Of a DNA stretch of 64,000 nt, positions 8,104 through 16,373 are shown one piece after another; positions within the stretch are counted from its first letter, which is position 1, and every line of letters starts with the position of its first letter. The stretch comes from UBA11222 sp049323435. Its GTDB lineage: Bacteria; Pseudomonadota; Alphaproteobacteria; UBA11222. The notes beneath the pieces are model-generated. The model did no database searches. It saw only the letters and a program-made list of their open reading frames with translations, and was not told the origin of the DNA. The translations under genes were made by a program, and so were the position numbers. The DNA lies in the NCBI GenBank assembly GCA_049323435.1, contig JBMOMX010000017.1, positions 1 through 64,000 of the forward strand, given 5' to 3'.

Positions 8104-9279
8104 ATGCGTATCATTGTTCTCGCATCGCAAAAAGGCGGTTCCGGAAAAACCACGCTGGCCGGGCATCTTGCGGTTCAGGCTGAAATATCCGGCGCCGGCC
8201 CGGTTGCGCTGATCGACACCGACCCGCAGGGCAGTCTTGCCAAATGGTGGAATGCGCGCCAGGCGCAAACCCCCGCTTTCGTCGCCGCGCGGTTTGAAAA
8301 TCTGAAAGCCGATCTTGACGCGCTGCGCGAGCAGGGCTTTAAAATGGTGTTTATCGACACGCCGCCCGCCGTCACCAAGGCGATTGCACATGTGGTCAGC
8401 TTTGCCGATCTGGTGATCATGCCCACCCGGCCCAGCCCGCATGATCTGCGCGCTGTTGGCGCGACGGTTGAAATCGCCAGCGCGCATAACAAGTCCATGA
8501 TATTTGTGATCAATGCCGCCACTGCGCGCGCTAAAATCACAGCCGAGGCGGCGGTGGCCCTGTCGCAGCATGGCACGGTCGCGCCTGTCATGCTCAATCA
8601 CCGCGTCGATTTCGCAGCCAGCATGACCGATGGCCGCACCGTCATGGAATATGGCGTGAGCGGCCCATCGGCAGCCGAAGTGCGCGGCCTATGGACCTAT
8701 CTCGGCACCCGCCTGGCCATGCTGGATGGCGGTCCGGTAGCGTTCAATGATCCGGCGGGCTTTGATTTTGAAGCGCCTCAGCTGAGCCTGCCAGATGGCA
8801 GGGCAAAGCAAAGCACCGCATCGGGTGCATTTGGTGTTGAGGCTGAATTGGCCCCCTTTAGCAGTACGCCGCAGCTGCTGTCAGAAGAACAACTTTCGGA
8901 CCTTGAAGTTGCCGGTCTGGCCGGAATTCCAAGCGCGCCTTCCATGCTATCAGAGCAGGCGGCGCCGGGTTCCGGTGTCGCTGTAGCGGCTTCTTCCTAT
9001 GAAGCGCCCCGCCATAATGTCCCGATGGATGCGGCCTTTGATGCAGATCGCAATCCTGAGCCGCTCAGGGAAAATCCGCAATTGGCGCTGCTTGAAGCCG
9101 TATTGCGGCTGCGCGGCGAGCTGGATTATCCCGCATCGCTGGATGATATCCTTCCGGCGGAAGGGGCCGTGCGTAATGAGACGGCTGAAAATCCGGCGTC
9201 AAAGGAATCAGCTCCGCAACGGCGTGGCATGAGTGCGCCATTTTTAAACCGTATGATTGGCTTTGGCCGTCGCGGTTAA
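8104..9279 (+). CDS. ParA-family ATPase with a long C-terminal extension
   Basis: A 391-residue protein. The deviant Walker A motif KGGSGKTT sits at residues 10-17, switch I DTDPQGSLAKWW near 39-50 and Walker B VFIDTPPAV near 82-90, placing it in the ParA/MinD group. The ATPase ends near residue 220. The remaining 170 residues are low-complexity, Ala/Pro/Ser/Glu-rich and probably disordered, which is unusual for ParA. The ATG at 8104 follows GAAAGGAGAG. The gene 125 bp downstream encodes an RHH-type DNA-binding protein, suggesting a ParA plus RHH partner (ParG/CopG-like) positioning system. No parS-like array or ParB gene is seen. Confidence 0.85.
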   Translation: MRIIVLASQKGGSGKTTLAGHLAVQAEISGAGPVALIDTDPQGSLAKWWNARQAQTPAFVAARFENLKADLDALREQGFKMVFIDTPPAVTKAIAHVVSFADLVIMPTRPSPHDLRAVGATVEIASAHNKSMIFVINAATARAKITAEAAVALSQHGTVAPVMLNHRVDFAASMTDGRTVMEYGVSGPSAAEVRGLWTYLGTRLAMLDGGPVAFNDPAGFDFEAPQLSLPDGRAKQSTASGAFGVEAELAPFSSTPQLLSEEQLSDLEVAGLAGIPSAPSMLSEQAAPGSGVAVAASSYEAPRHNVPMDAAFDADRNPEPLRENPQLALLEAVLRLRGELDYPASLDDILPAEGAVRNETAENPASKESAPQRRGMSAPFLNRMIGFGRRG

Positions 9280-9404
9280 ACTGTGCGGGCGCATTTGCGT
9301 CATTTGGCGCGGGTGAACTCTGGTATGGAAATATGGTGCAATATTGAGGATGGCAGCCCGTAGCGGGCGTATCGGCAAGATTGTCCCCGACAGGAATAAT
9401 CGTC

Positions 9405-9806
9405 ATGAGCACGGAAAAATTCGCTTCGCTGCATAGCGGTCTGATAGCCCGCAAGGGTGAGGCTTCGCCAACACCGCCCATCAATCTGGAAGCGTATGAC
9501 GCGGACAGATTTACCGCGCCAGTGATGGCCGTTCGAAGTGCCCCGCTGAATTGCGACATGCCGGCGGACAGGACCAAGCCGGTGCGCCCGCAGCGTATCG
9601 CTGAAAGCAGTAAATCGGGCATCAAAGCGTTGACCTTCCGGCTCGATCCGGCCCTTTATCACCGTGTGCAGGTTGCGGCGGCAAAATTGGGGTGGACCAG
9701 TCAGGATTTGATGCGCGCGGCGGTCGAACAGCATCTGGCGAATCTGGGGCGTGATGTCTTCCCGAATTGCGGGTGCATCGGCGGCGAGCAAGGCTGCAAC
9801 AACTGA
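9405..9806 (+). CDS. Ribbon-helix-helix-like protein downstream of ParA-like ATPase
   Basis: A 133-residue protein. The first 70 residues look unstructured and Pro-containing. The C-terminal part fits a ribbon-helix-helix: strand KALTFRLD, helix ALYHRVQVAAAKLG, then helix TSQDLMRAAVEQHLANLG. The tail has four Cys in a short run (FPNCGCIGGEQGCNN), which may be a metal site or nothing. The start at 9405 is preferred because CAGGAA precedes it by 8 bases. Same strand as the ParA-like gene, so it may be the DNA-binding adaptor. I do not recognise a named family. Confidence 0.65.
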   Translation: MSTEKFASLHSGLIARKGEASPTPPINLEAYDADRFTAPVMAVRSAPLNCDMPADRTKPVRPQRIAESSKSGIKALTFRLDPALYHRVQVAAAKLGWTSQDLMRAAVEQHLANLGRDVFPNCGCIGGEQGCNN

Positions 9807-9811
9807 GCTGA

Positions 9812-10447
9812 CTATTGAGAGGCCCAGATGATGCGGGCTATCCAGGCCAGCTCGCCCGGCGCAAACGAGCGCGGCGCAAAATCCGCATTAAATGAAGACA
9901 GTTCCACCCGGCTGGCGGTTTTGCGCAGCAGCTGCTTCGCCATGACTTCGCCCTCACGGGTTTTGGCCACAACGCGGTCTCCGCGCCGGACATCGGCATG
10001 CGGTGATACGACAACAATGTCGCCATCGCGGTAAACCGGCAGCATGCTGTCACCGGAAATTTCCAGCGCATAGGCGTTTTCATCGCCCAGGCCCGGAAAG
10101 TTTACCGTGTCCCAGCCGCCCCCCACGGGAAAACCGCCATCATCGAAAAATCCCTGTGATCCAGCCTGAGCGAAGCCAATTACCGGAATAGGTCTGGAAT
10201 TGCGGGTGGCGCCATCGGTTTCGGGTTCAATCAGGCGCGCAAAATCTGTTATAGAGGCGCCGGTAACCTGCAGGACGCGCGACAGGCTTTCTGTGCTGGG
10301 CCAGCGCTGCTTGCCTTCATGCAGACGTTTTGACCGGTTAAAGACGGTGGGATCCAGTCCGGCCCGCCTGGCCAGGCCCGATGGCGAAAAGCCGTGCGCG
10401 GCCGCCAGGGCGTCGATACCTTCCCAAACTTGTTTATGGCTTAACAT
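9812..10447 (-). CDS. Xre/S24 (LexA/CI-like) transcriptional repressor
   Basis: A 211-residue protein. The N-terminal helix-turn-helix (about residues 10-60, with GLARRAGLDPTVFNRSKR) is followed by an S24 peptidase-like domain with SGDSMLPVYRDGDIVVV and, further on, VVAKTREGEVMAKQLL, giving the Ser and Lys of the autocleavage dyad. Such proteins are phage-type or stress repressors that self-cleave on a RecA-dependent signal. Start chosen at MLSHKQVWEGI; in-frame codons upstream would add 21 atypical residues. It is divergent from the DUF952 gene across 67 bp and convergent with the RHH gene. No phage genes surround it. Confidence 0.88.
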   Translation of the reverse strand: MLSHKQVWEGIDALAAAHGFSPSGLARRAGLDPTVFNRSKRLHEGKQRWPSTESLSRVLQVTGASITDFARLIEPETDGATRNSRPIPVIGFAQAGSQGFFDDGGFPVGGGWDTVNFPGLGDENAYALEISGDSMLPVYRDGDIVVVSPHADVRRGDRVVAKTREGEVMAKQLLRKTASRVELSSFNADFAPRSFAPGELAWIARIIWASQ

Positions 10448-10514
10448 GGCGCTATGACTTCTATCATGGAGTAGGAATAATAGCATATTTGTTCTTCGAG
10501 GAAAGTGCAAGCAG

Positions 10515-10862
10515 ATGGGGACGATCTATAAAATTTTGCGCCCTGCGGAATGGCGGGAGGCGCAAGCCCAGGGCGTTTTGCGGGGGTCGCCAGTGGATAT
10601 TGCGGATGGATTCATCCATTTTTCGAGCGCGGATCAGGTACGGGAAACGATTGCGCGGCATTTTCAGGGCGAATCAAGCCTGATCCTGCTGAGTGTCTCG
10701 CCCGGCACGCTTGGCGATGCCTTGTTGTGGGAGCCTTCACGGGGGGGAAATTTGTTTCCGCATCTCTATGCGCCCCTGGCGCTGCATCAGGTGACGGGGA
10801 TATACAGCCTGACGCGGGATGCGGATGGGACATTCCGGTTCCCGGCGGAAACGGGCGTCTGA
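10515..10862 (+). CDS. DUF952 domain protein
   Basis: A 115-residue protein covering the full DUF952 family length: IYKILRPAEW at the start, DGFIHFSSADQV in the middle and a FPHLYAPLAL stretch. The family is widespread in bacteria and plants, with no firmly established activity. It is directly abutted by pyrD (TGA then ATG), so the two are co-translated, an association often seen in alphaproteobacteria. A role linked to pyrimidine metabolism would be speculation. Confidence 0.88.
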   Translation: MGTIYKILRPAEWREAQAQGVLRGSPVDIADGFIHFSSADQVRETIARHFQGESSLILLSVSPGTLGDALLWEPSRGGNLFPHLYAPLALHQVTGIYSLTRDADGTFRFPAETGV

Positions 10863-11915
10863 ATGGCTGATCTTTATACACTGGCAGGCCCGGTATTGCG
10901 TGCGCTGGATCCGGAAACGGCGCACGGCCTGACAATCCGCGCGCTCAAGCTTGGTCTTGCGCCCCGGGTCAGGATATCGCAATGGCCTGTGCTGGAAACA
11001 TCTGTGTTTGGATTGAAATTTCCAAATCCCATCGGGCTGGCGGCCGGTTTTGATAAAAATGCCGAAGTGCCGGATGCGATGCTGCGGCTGGGGTTTGGCT
11101 TTGTGGAAACCGGCACGGTCACGCCATTGCCGCAGGCCGGCAATCCGCGCCCGCGCATCTTCCGTCTTGCCGAGGATGGCGCGGTGATCAACCGGCTGGG
11201 CTTCAACAATCAGGGGCTTGTCCGTTATGGCGCGCGCCTTTCGGCGCGGCGTCACAGGCCAGGTATCGTGGGCGCAAATATTGGCGCCAACAAGGACAGC
11301 CCGGATCGCATCGCCGATTATCTGGTCTGTTATGCGGCGCTGGCCGGAAAGGCGGATTATTTTACCGTCAATGTTTCCTCGCCGAACACGCCTGGGTTGC
11401 GCGGATTACAGGACCGTCCCATGCTGCAGGCGCTTCTGTCGCAATTAATATCGGCACGGCAGCAAAGCCGGGATACAGCGCCCTTGCTGCTGAAAATTGC
11501 GCCGGACCTTGACGCGCTGGCTTTGCAGGACGTGGTGGAGGTGGCGCTGGAAACCGGCATTGATGGCATGATTATCTCCAACACCACACTTGCGGCGCGC
11601 GAGGGGCTGCACGGCCCGCACCGCCACGAACAGGGCGGATTGTCCGGCAGGCCCCTGTTTGCCCCCGCGACACGCATGCTGCGCGATGTCTATTGCCAGG
11701 TGAAAGACAAAATTCCTTTGATCGGCACAGGAGGGATAGCAAGCGGTGCGGATGCCTATGCTAAAATACGCGCCGGCGCGTCGCTGGTGCAGCTATATAC
11801 GGCAATGAGCTTTGCAGGACCGGATTTGGCGGTTAAGATCGCTGACGAGCTTGCTGCCCTGCTGGCGCGGGATGGCTTTGCCAATGTTCGCGATGCGGTG
11901 GCGGCAGATGTGTGA
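10863..11915 (+). CDS. pyrD: Dihydroorotate dehydrogenase (quinone), class 2
   Basis: Oxidises dihydroorotate to orotate in de novo pyrimidine synthesis, passing electrons to quinone at the inner membrane. It has 350 residues with the N-terminal membrane-associating helices expected of class 2 (about 1-45), then KFPNPIGLAAGFDKNAE. The catalytic base Ser is in NVSSPNTPGLRGLQ, where class 1 enzymes would have Cys. FMN/phosphate-binding glycines are in IGTGGIASGADAYAKI. It follows the DUF952 gene without a gap and is followed by an arsC-like gene 31 bp on. Confidence 0.97.
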   Translation: MADLYTLAGPVLRALDPETAHGLTIRALKLGLAPRVRISQWPVLETSVFGLKFPNPIGLAAGFDKNAEVPDAMLRLGFGFVETGTVTPLPQAGNPRPRIFRLAEDGAVINRLGFNNQGLVRYGARLSARRHRPGIVGANIGANKDSPDRIADYLVCYAALAGKADYFTVNVSSPNTPGLRGLQDRPMLQALLSQLISARQQSRDTAPLLLKIAPDLDALALQDVVEVALETGIDGMIISNTTLAAREGLHGPHRHEQGGLSGRPLFAPATRMLRDVYCQVKDKIPLIGTGGIASGADAYAKIRAGASLVQLYTAMSFAGPDLAVKIADELAALLARDGFANVRDAVAADV

Positions 11916-11946
11916 AATGAATACATAAAACAAAATCCGAGGGGCC

Positions 11947-12312
11947 ATGCCAGTAGAAAACATGTCAGGAGTAACCATCTACCATAATCCGCGTTGCACG
12001 AAATCACGCCAGACACTGGCCCTGTTGCAGGAGCGCGGCATCAAGCCGGCTATCATCGAATATTTGCAGACGCCGCCGACAGTGAAGGAACTGGAAAGCC
12101 TACTGGGCATGCTGGGAATGAAACCGCGCGATCTGATACGCAAAGAGGAATCGGCCTATAAGGATCAGGCATTGGAAAATGAACGCCTGACCCATGGTCA
12201 ATTGGTGCATGCCATGATCCGGACGCCGATCCTGATCGAACGGCCGATCGTGGTCAATAATGGCAAGGCGGTCATCGGACGGCCGCCGGAGAAAGTTCTT
12301 GAAATATTATAA
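11947..12312 (+). CDS. arsC: Arsenate reductase, ArsC glutaredoxin-dependent type
   Basis: Reduces arsenate to arsenite using glutaredoxin/glutathione. It has 121 residues with the catalytic Cys in HNPRCTKSRQ (C17). The three arginines that bind arsenate in ArsC appear in DLIRKEE, IERPIVV and IGRPPEKV, so the active site looks complete. The ATG at 11947 has GAGGGG just upstream; a second ATG at 11962 is possible and would match the family length better. There is no ArsR or arsenite exporter nearby, so this may be a housekeeping ArsC or an Spx-like relative. The next gene may start inside its 3' end. Confidence 0.87.
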   Translation: MPVENMSGVTIYHNPRCTKSRQTLALLQERGIKPAIIEYLQTPPTVKELESLLGMLGMKPRDLIRKEESAYKDQALENERLTHGQLVHAMIRTPILIERPIVVNNGKAVIGRPPEKVLEIL

Positions 12313-12691
12313 TATCGCGCTGGCGCTGGCTGGCATGGTTCTGGCGGGGGTTGCGGGTTTACCGGCAATGGGCGCGCGCGCGCAGCCGCCGGAAAGAATC
12401 TGCGACAAGGCGAAAATGGCGGAAATTGATTTTTATACCTGTGAAGGTATGCGCCTGCGCAGCAAGGGTCAGCTTCTGCTGCGCCAGGCGCGTACACAGA
12501 TATCCGAGGGACAGCGGATCATTGCGGATTGCGCGCGGCTGGAAGACACGTCAGCCGCCCGCGACTGTAACCTGATGTCCTCGGATTTGCAGGAGGACGC
12601 CGCCTTCAAACAGGCCGAAGCCGCCGACATTCTGAACCAGGCGGAACGCATGGAATCCCGCGCCGCAGACATGGATAAGGCGAAGCGGTAG
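12260..12691 (+). CDS. Exported hypothetical protein with possible Tat signal
   Basis: I do not recognise a family. From the ATG at 12260, inside arsC in another frame, the product is 143 residues beginning with an Arg-rich region and RRRKFLK, which fits the twin-arginine (Tat) consensus RRxFLK, then a hydrophobic stretch and an AxA cleavage site near GARAQP. A TTG at 12299, with GGAGAAA upstream, is an alternative that would remove the arginines and leave a Sec-type signal. The mature part is helical, Ala/Glu/Arg-rich, with Cys in ERICDKAKM, FYTCEGM, ADCARL and RDCNLM, so it could be disulfide-bonded in the periplasm. Confidence 0.6.
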   Translation: MARRSSDGRRRKFLKYYNIALALAGMVLAGVAGLPAMGARAQPPERICDKAKMAEIDFYTCEGMRLRSKGQLLLRQARTQISEGQRIIADCARLEDTSAARDCNLMSSDLQEDAAFKQAEAADILNQAERMESRAADMDKAKR

Positions 12692-12698
12692 CCTTAGC

Positions 12699-13775
12699 TC
12701 AGCCTACCGCGCCTGCGGCCTGCGCATATTTCCACGCGGCTTCAGACAGCGGCCGCACCCGTGCCGCGCGTTCGGCGGCATGTTCGCTGGCCGCCGTGCC
12801 GTCACGCACCCGCCCCAGAATGCCCTGTAAGATGCAGGCCAGCCGCCAGAAATTATAGGCGAAATAATAATCCAGATTTTCGATTGTCTTGCGCCCGGTC
12901 AGTTCGCAATAGCGCGCCGCATATTCCGCCTCGGTCGGAATGCCCAACGCGCGCAGTTCGGCCTCTGTCGTGGTGCCCAGATCGGAATCCGGGCTGCGCC
13001 ACTGCATCAGATGATAGGTGAAATCGCCCAGCGGATGGCCGATGGTAGACAGTTCCCAATCCAGCGCCGCAATGATGCGCGGCTCGACCGGATGCACAAT
13101 CGCATTGTCCAGACGGAAATCGCCATGCACCAGGCTGACGGAATCATCGGCCGGAATATTTTGCGGCAGCCAGTCGATCAGCCTGTCCATTTCCACAATT
13201 TTTTCGGTTTCCGACGCCTGATATTGCTTGGTCCAGCGTGAAATCTGCCGCGCGAAATAATTGCCGGGGCTGCCAAAATCGCCCAATCCGATGGCGTTGT
13301 AATCAACCATGTGCAGATTGGCCATGAAGCTGACCTGGCTGTCGAAAATTTTCGTGCGGTCCTCTTTGCTGACGCCCGGCACCAGCGGTTCCCAGAACAC
13401 CCGGCCCTCAACGCATTCCATGATGTAGAACATGGTGCCCAGGATGCTTTCATCCTCGCACATGCAGAAAGTGCGCGGCACGGGAATGCTGGTCTTGTTC
13501 AGCGCCGAAATCACTTTATATTCGCGGTCCACCGCATGCGCCGATTTCAGCAATATGCCGGGCGGCTTGCGGCGCAGCACATAGGCGGCGCCGGGCGTGA
13601 TCAGCTTGTAGGTCGGGTTGGACTGGCCGCCCTTGAATTCCTCGATATGCAGCGGGCCTTCGAAGCCCTGCACATGGGCTTTCATATAGGCGAACAGCGC
13701 CTTTTCATCGAGGCGATGTTTGGGATCAACTTCTTTGGTGCCAGAAAATTGTTCCTGTCTGTTCGGCTCTTCCAT
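12699..13775 (-). CDS. Aminoglycoside-phosphotransferase-like kinase, acyl-CoA-dehydrogenase-associated type
   Basis: A 358-residue APH/choline-kinase-fold protein. The nucleotide-binding half has KGGQSNPTYKLI and VLRRKPPG. The catalytic loop is LVHGDFRLDN and the metal-binding Asp lies in AALDWELSTIG. This version resembles the kinase domain at the N-terminus of ACAD10/11, which phosphorylates 4-hydroxyacyl-CoAs before acyl-CoA dehydrogenase acts. No dehydrogenase is adjacent here, so the substrate is inferred from family only. It is a single minus-strand gene, 45 bp after the purD stop. Confidence 0.86.
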   Translation of the reverse strand: MEEPNRQEQFSGTKEVDPKHRLDEKALFAYMKAHVQGFEGPLHIEEFKGGQSNPTYKLITPGAAYVLRRKPPGILLKSAHAVDREYKVISALNKTSIPVPRTFCMCEDESILGTMFYIMECVEGRVFWEPLVPGVSKEDRTKIFDSQVSFMANLHMVDYNAIGLGDFGSPGNYFARQISRWTKQYQASETEKIVEMDRLIDWLPQNIPADDSVSLVHGDFRLDNAIVHPVEPRIIAALDWELSTIGHPLGDFTYHLMQWRSPDSDLGTTTEAELRALGIPTEAEYAARYCELTGRKTIENLDYYFAYNFWRLACILQGILGRVRDGTAASEHAAERAARVRPLSEAAWKYAQAAGAVG

Positions 13776-13820
13776 GATTCCTATCCCCGGCTGCGTGTGT
13801 TTTTGTTGTGTTATAACATA

Positions 13821-15116
13821 CTAACCGCTTTGGCGTTCTCTTTCCAGTGCCCGCCAGGCAATATCGCGGCGGCAAAATCCGCCCGGCCAGTCAAGCCTGT
13901 CTACTGCGCTGTAGGCGCGGCGGACGGCCTGGGTGATCGTACTGCCGGTGGCGGTGATATTCAGCACCCGCCCGCCATTGCTGAGGATTTTTCCGTCCCG
14001 CGCGCTGGTGCCCGCATGAAATATCTGCACGTCCGGCACTTGTCCAGCCTGAGCAAGACCGCCAATCGGCTCGCCTTTGGCATAGTCCCCGGGATAGCCT
14101 TTGGCCGCCATCACCACGGTGACCGCCGCCTGTTGCGACCAGTTCAGCGTGATCCCCGCCAGATTGCCCTCGGCACAAGCCAGCAGTGCGGGCAGCAGAT
14201 CGCTTTGCAGCCGCATCATCAGCACCTGACATTCCGGATCGCCAAAGCGGGCATTATATTCGATCAGATAGGGCCCTTTATCCGTAATCATCAGCCCGGC
14301 GAACAGCACGCCTTTGAACGGCGTGCCCGCCGCAGCCATAGCGGCAATGGTGGGCGCAATGATGCGCTGCAGGGCCGCATCGCACATTTCAGGTGTCATC
14401 ACCGGCGCTGGCGAATAGGCGCCCATGCCGCCGGTGTTGGGGCCGGTGTCGCCATCGCCCACTTGTTTGTGGTCCTGCGCGGTGGCCAGCGGCAGAATAT
14501 TCACCCCATCGCTCAGCGCAAAGAAACTGGCCTCCTCGCCGCGCAGAAATTCCTCGACCACCAGTTCGGCGCCAGCCGCGCCGAACGCGCCGCCCAGAAT
14601 GTCATCCACGGCGGCTTCTGCTTGCGTGATGGTTTCGGCAACCGTCACGCCCTTGCCCGCCGCCAGCCCGTCGGCCTTGACGACAATGGGCGCGCCCTGC
14701 TGGCGGATATAGGCTTTGGCGGCGGCGGCGTCGCGGAACCTTTGATAGGCGGCGGTGGGGATAGTGTGGGCGGCACACAGATCCTTGGTAAAGCCTTTCG
14801 ATCCTTCCAGTTGCGCCGCCGCCGCTGTCGGCCCAAACGCCTTAATGCCCTCTGCCGTCAGATGGTCCACCAGCCCCGCTACCAGCGGCGCCTCCGGCCC
14901 GACAATCACAAAGCCGATGTCATGTGCGCGGACAAATTCCGTGATCGCCCGGAAATCCAGCGGGTCCAGCACCACACATTCCGCCAGCGCCGCAATGCCG
15001 CCATTTCCCGGCGCGACATACAGTCTGCCCAGCAGCGGCGATTTGCGCAACGCCCAGGCCAGCGCATGTTCGCGCCCGCCGGAACCGATCAGAAGGATAT
15101 TGCAGATTTGTGGCAT
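13821..15116 (-). CDS. purD: Phosphoribosylamine-glycine ligase (GAR synthetase)
   Basis: Second step of purine synthesis: ATP-dependent joining of glycine to phosphoribosylamine. It has 431 residues with the typical N-terminus ILLIGSGGREHALAW, the ATP-grasp region around VVKADGLAAGKGV, and NTGGMGAYSPAPV and EYNARFGDPECQ near the metal site. Complete and canonical. In many alphaproteobacteria purD is divergent from xseA; here a PEP-CTERM gene and palindromic repeats lie between. Confidence 0.97.
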   Translation of the reverse strand: MPQICNILLIGSGGREHALAWALRKSPLLGRLYVAPGNGGIAALAECVVLDPLDFRAITEFVRAHDIGFVIVGPEAPLVAGLVDHLTAEGIKAFGPTAAAAQLEGSKGFTKDLCAAHTIPTAAYQRFRDAAAAKAYIRQQGAPIVVKADGLAAGKGVTVAETITQAEAAVDDILGGAFGAAGAELVVEEFLRGEEASFFALSDGVNILPLATAQDHKQVGDGDTGPNTGGMGAYSPAPVMTPEMCDAALQRIIAPTIAAMAAAGTPFKGVLFAGLMITDKGPYLIEYNARFGDPECQVLMMRLQSDLLPALLACAEGNLAGITLNWSQQAAVTVVMAAKGYPGDYAKGEPIGGLAQAGQVPDVQIFHAGTSARDGKILSNGGRVLNITATGSTITQAVRRAYSAVDRLDWPGGFCRRDIAWRALERERQSG

Positions 15117-15386
15117 GTTGCATTTCCAAAACCCCTATCTGTCACCCCGGATACATTCCGGGGTCCAGGAGTTACAAAGAAACGCCTTTATATTTTACCC
15201 TGGACCCCGCAACAAGTGCGGGGTGATGCCAAAGGGGATGAGGTGGACCGTACAAACGAAAATGGCGGCCCGCCGAAATCGAGGGGCCGCCATTACGCTG
15301 ATTTTGTCATCCTGAGCAAAGCGAAGGATCACTGGCGGTCTATGCCGTGGGGGGATACTTCGCTCCGCTCAGTATGACAGTGCGCT
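15117..15386. repeat. Intergenic region with three palindromic repeat elements
   Basis: Three inverted-repeat units lie between purD and the PEP-CTERM gene. The first (about 15129-15230) pairs CACCCCGGATACATTCCGGG-like sequence with GGACCCCGC...GCGGGGTG. The second (15261-15294) has perfect 11-bp arms AATGGCGGCCC and GGGCCGCCATT. The third (about 15304-15380) pairs GTCATCCTGAGC...GCGAAG with CTTCGC...GCTCAGTATGAC. These resemble scattered intergenic repeats of alphaproteobacterial genomes. The second may also act as a terminator for the PEP-CTERM gene. Confidence 0.8.
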
Positions 15387-16124
15387 TTACGCCCGCTTAC
15401 GCCGTAGCGTGCCAATGCCGGTCAGACCCGCGCCGAGGAGCGACAGGGTCACCGGTTCGGGAACGGGGGTGGTTGGTTGTTCAATGACGACGCCATTCAG
15501 CGAAACCACAAGATTGTCGATGCCCCAGGCTTCATCAGTACCACCCTGCCATCCGCCGCCTTCTCCGCTAAATGTAATGGTCATGGATGAGGCCGTGTGG
15601 GCGATATTTTGCAGCTCATTTTCCAGATCGAAAGCTGCATCCAACCAGCCACCGTTAAAACCGCGTTGCTGGTTGCCGCCGCCAATGTCCGTCAAGCCGG
15701 CGGTATTGTGGATAGTGCCAAGCGCAATGGCGTAAGTGTCTGAAAAGATGATATTGCCATCCACCCGGATGACGAACAAGTCCGGGGTGCAACAACTGCC
15801 ATTGGTCGAGTCCCATGAATCAAGCGCCGCCAGCAGACCTGTAAGGTTCAGGCTGGTATGGCTGGGAAGATTTGACAGGGTAAGGGTGGCGACGCTGCCT
15901 GCGTTAAAGCTAGTCAAAAAGTCTCCGCCAAATTGGTTGCCTGACGCGCCGAGACCTGTGAGGCCTTGAACCGACTGTACCGAAGCCCCGCTCAGATTGG
16001 CGGTTACGCCCGCGGCAACAACGGTTGCCCCATCAAAATTATTGGAATAGACGACCGTAGCCTGAGCCATGCCCGGTGCCAGCAATGTGGCGGCCAGCGC
16101 CGCCAGTTTCAATAAATCACGCAT
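15387..16124 (-). CDS. PEP-CTERM sorting domain protein, exported
   Basis: A 245-residue secreted protein. There is a signal peptide (about residues 1-23, LAALAATLLAPGMAQA). The beta-rich body includes NFDGATV near the start and WGIDNLVVSLN near the end. The C-terminal sorting signal is PVPEPVTLSLLGAGL followed by RRKRA. PEP-CTERM proteins are cut by an exosortase and go to the surface or exopolysaccharide matrix; no exosortase gene is in this window. The ATG at 16124 is chosen because GAGGTG precedes it; a GTG three codons earlier is alternative. Function of the body unknown. Confidence 0.88.
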   Translation of the reverse strand: MRDLLKLAALAATLLAPGMAQATVVYSNNFDGATVVAAGVTANLSGASVQSVQGLTGLGASGNQFGGDFLTSFNAGSVATLTLSNLPSHTSLNLTGLLAALDSWDSTNGSCCTPDLFVIRVDGNIIFSDTYAIALGTIHNTAGLTDIGGGNQQRGFNGGWLDAAFDLENELQNIAHTASSMTITFSGEGGGWQGGTDEAWGIDNLVVSLNGVVIEQPTTPVPEPVTLSLLGAGLTGIGTLRRKRA

Positions 16125-16373
16125 GTATATCACCTCTCAATTGGATAGAAGCCGGATTAAATTCCGAGAAAAGCCATTTACAGCTTCCATTTTATAAGAA
16201 AACGGGGGGGGTAGTGGGTCAACTGGAAAAAATGAATAAATCCTATAAACTGCACTAACCGTGACGGCTGTCACAGTTTGGCTGTGGGCCGAGCCGCGTG
16301 GGACCCGCCCGGCGGAAAACCGGACTCATCCGTTCAGATTGAAAGTGTTATTTTTTAGATGCATAGATAGATC

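Noticed and set aside
8104..10447. Prophage or plasmid integration remnant
   Set aside because: An S24 repressor and a ParA-like gene alone are not enough; there is no integrase, replication, capsid or terminase gene.
13311..15377. A 688-codon open frame opposite purD and the phosphotransferase gene
   Set aside because: It is His/Arg/Gly-rich with no recognisable domain and lies wholly antisense to two well-supported genes. Long antisense frames are expected in GC-rich DNA.
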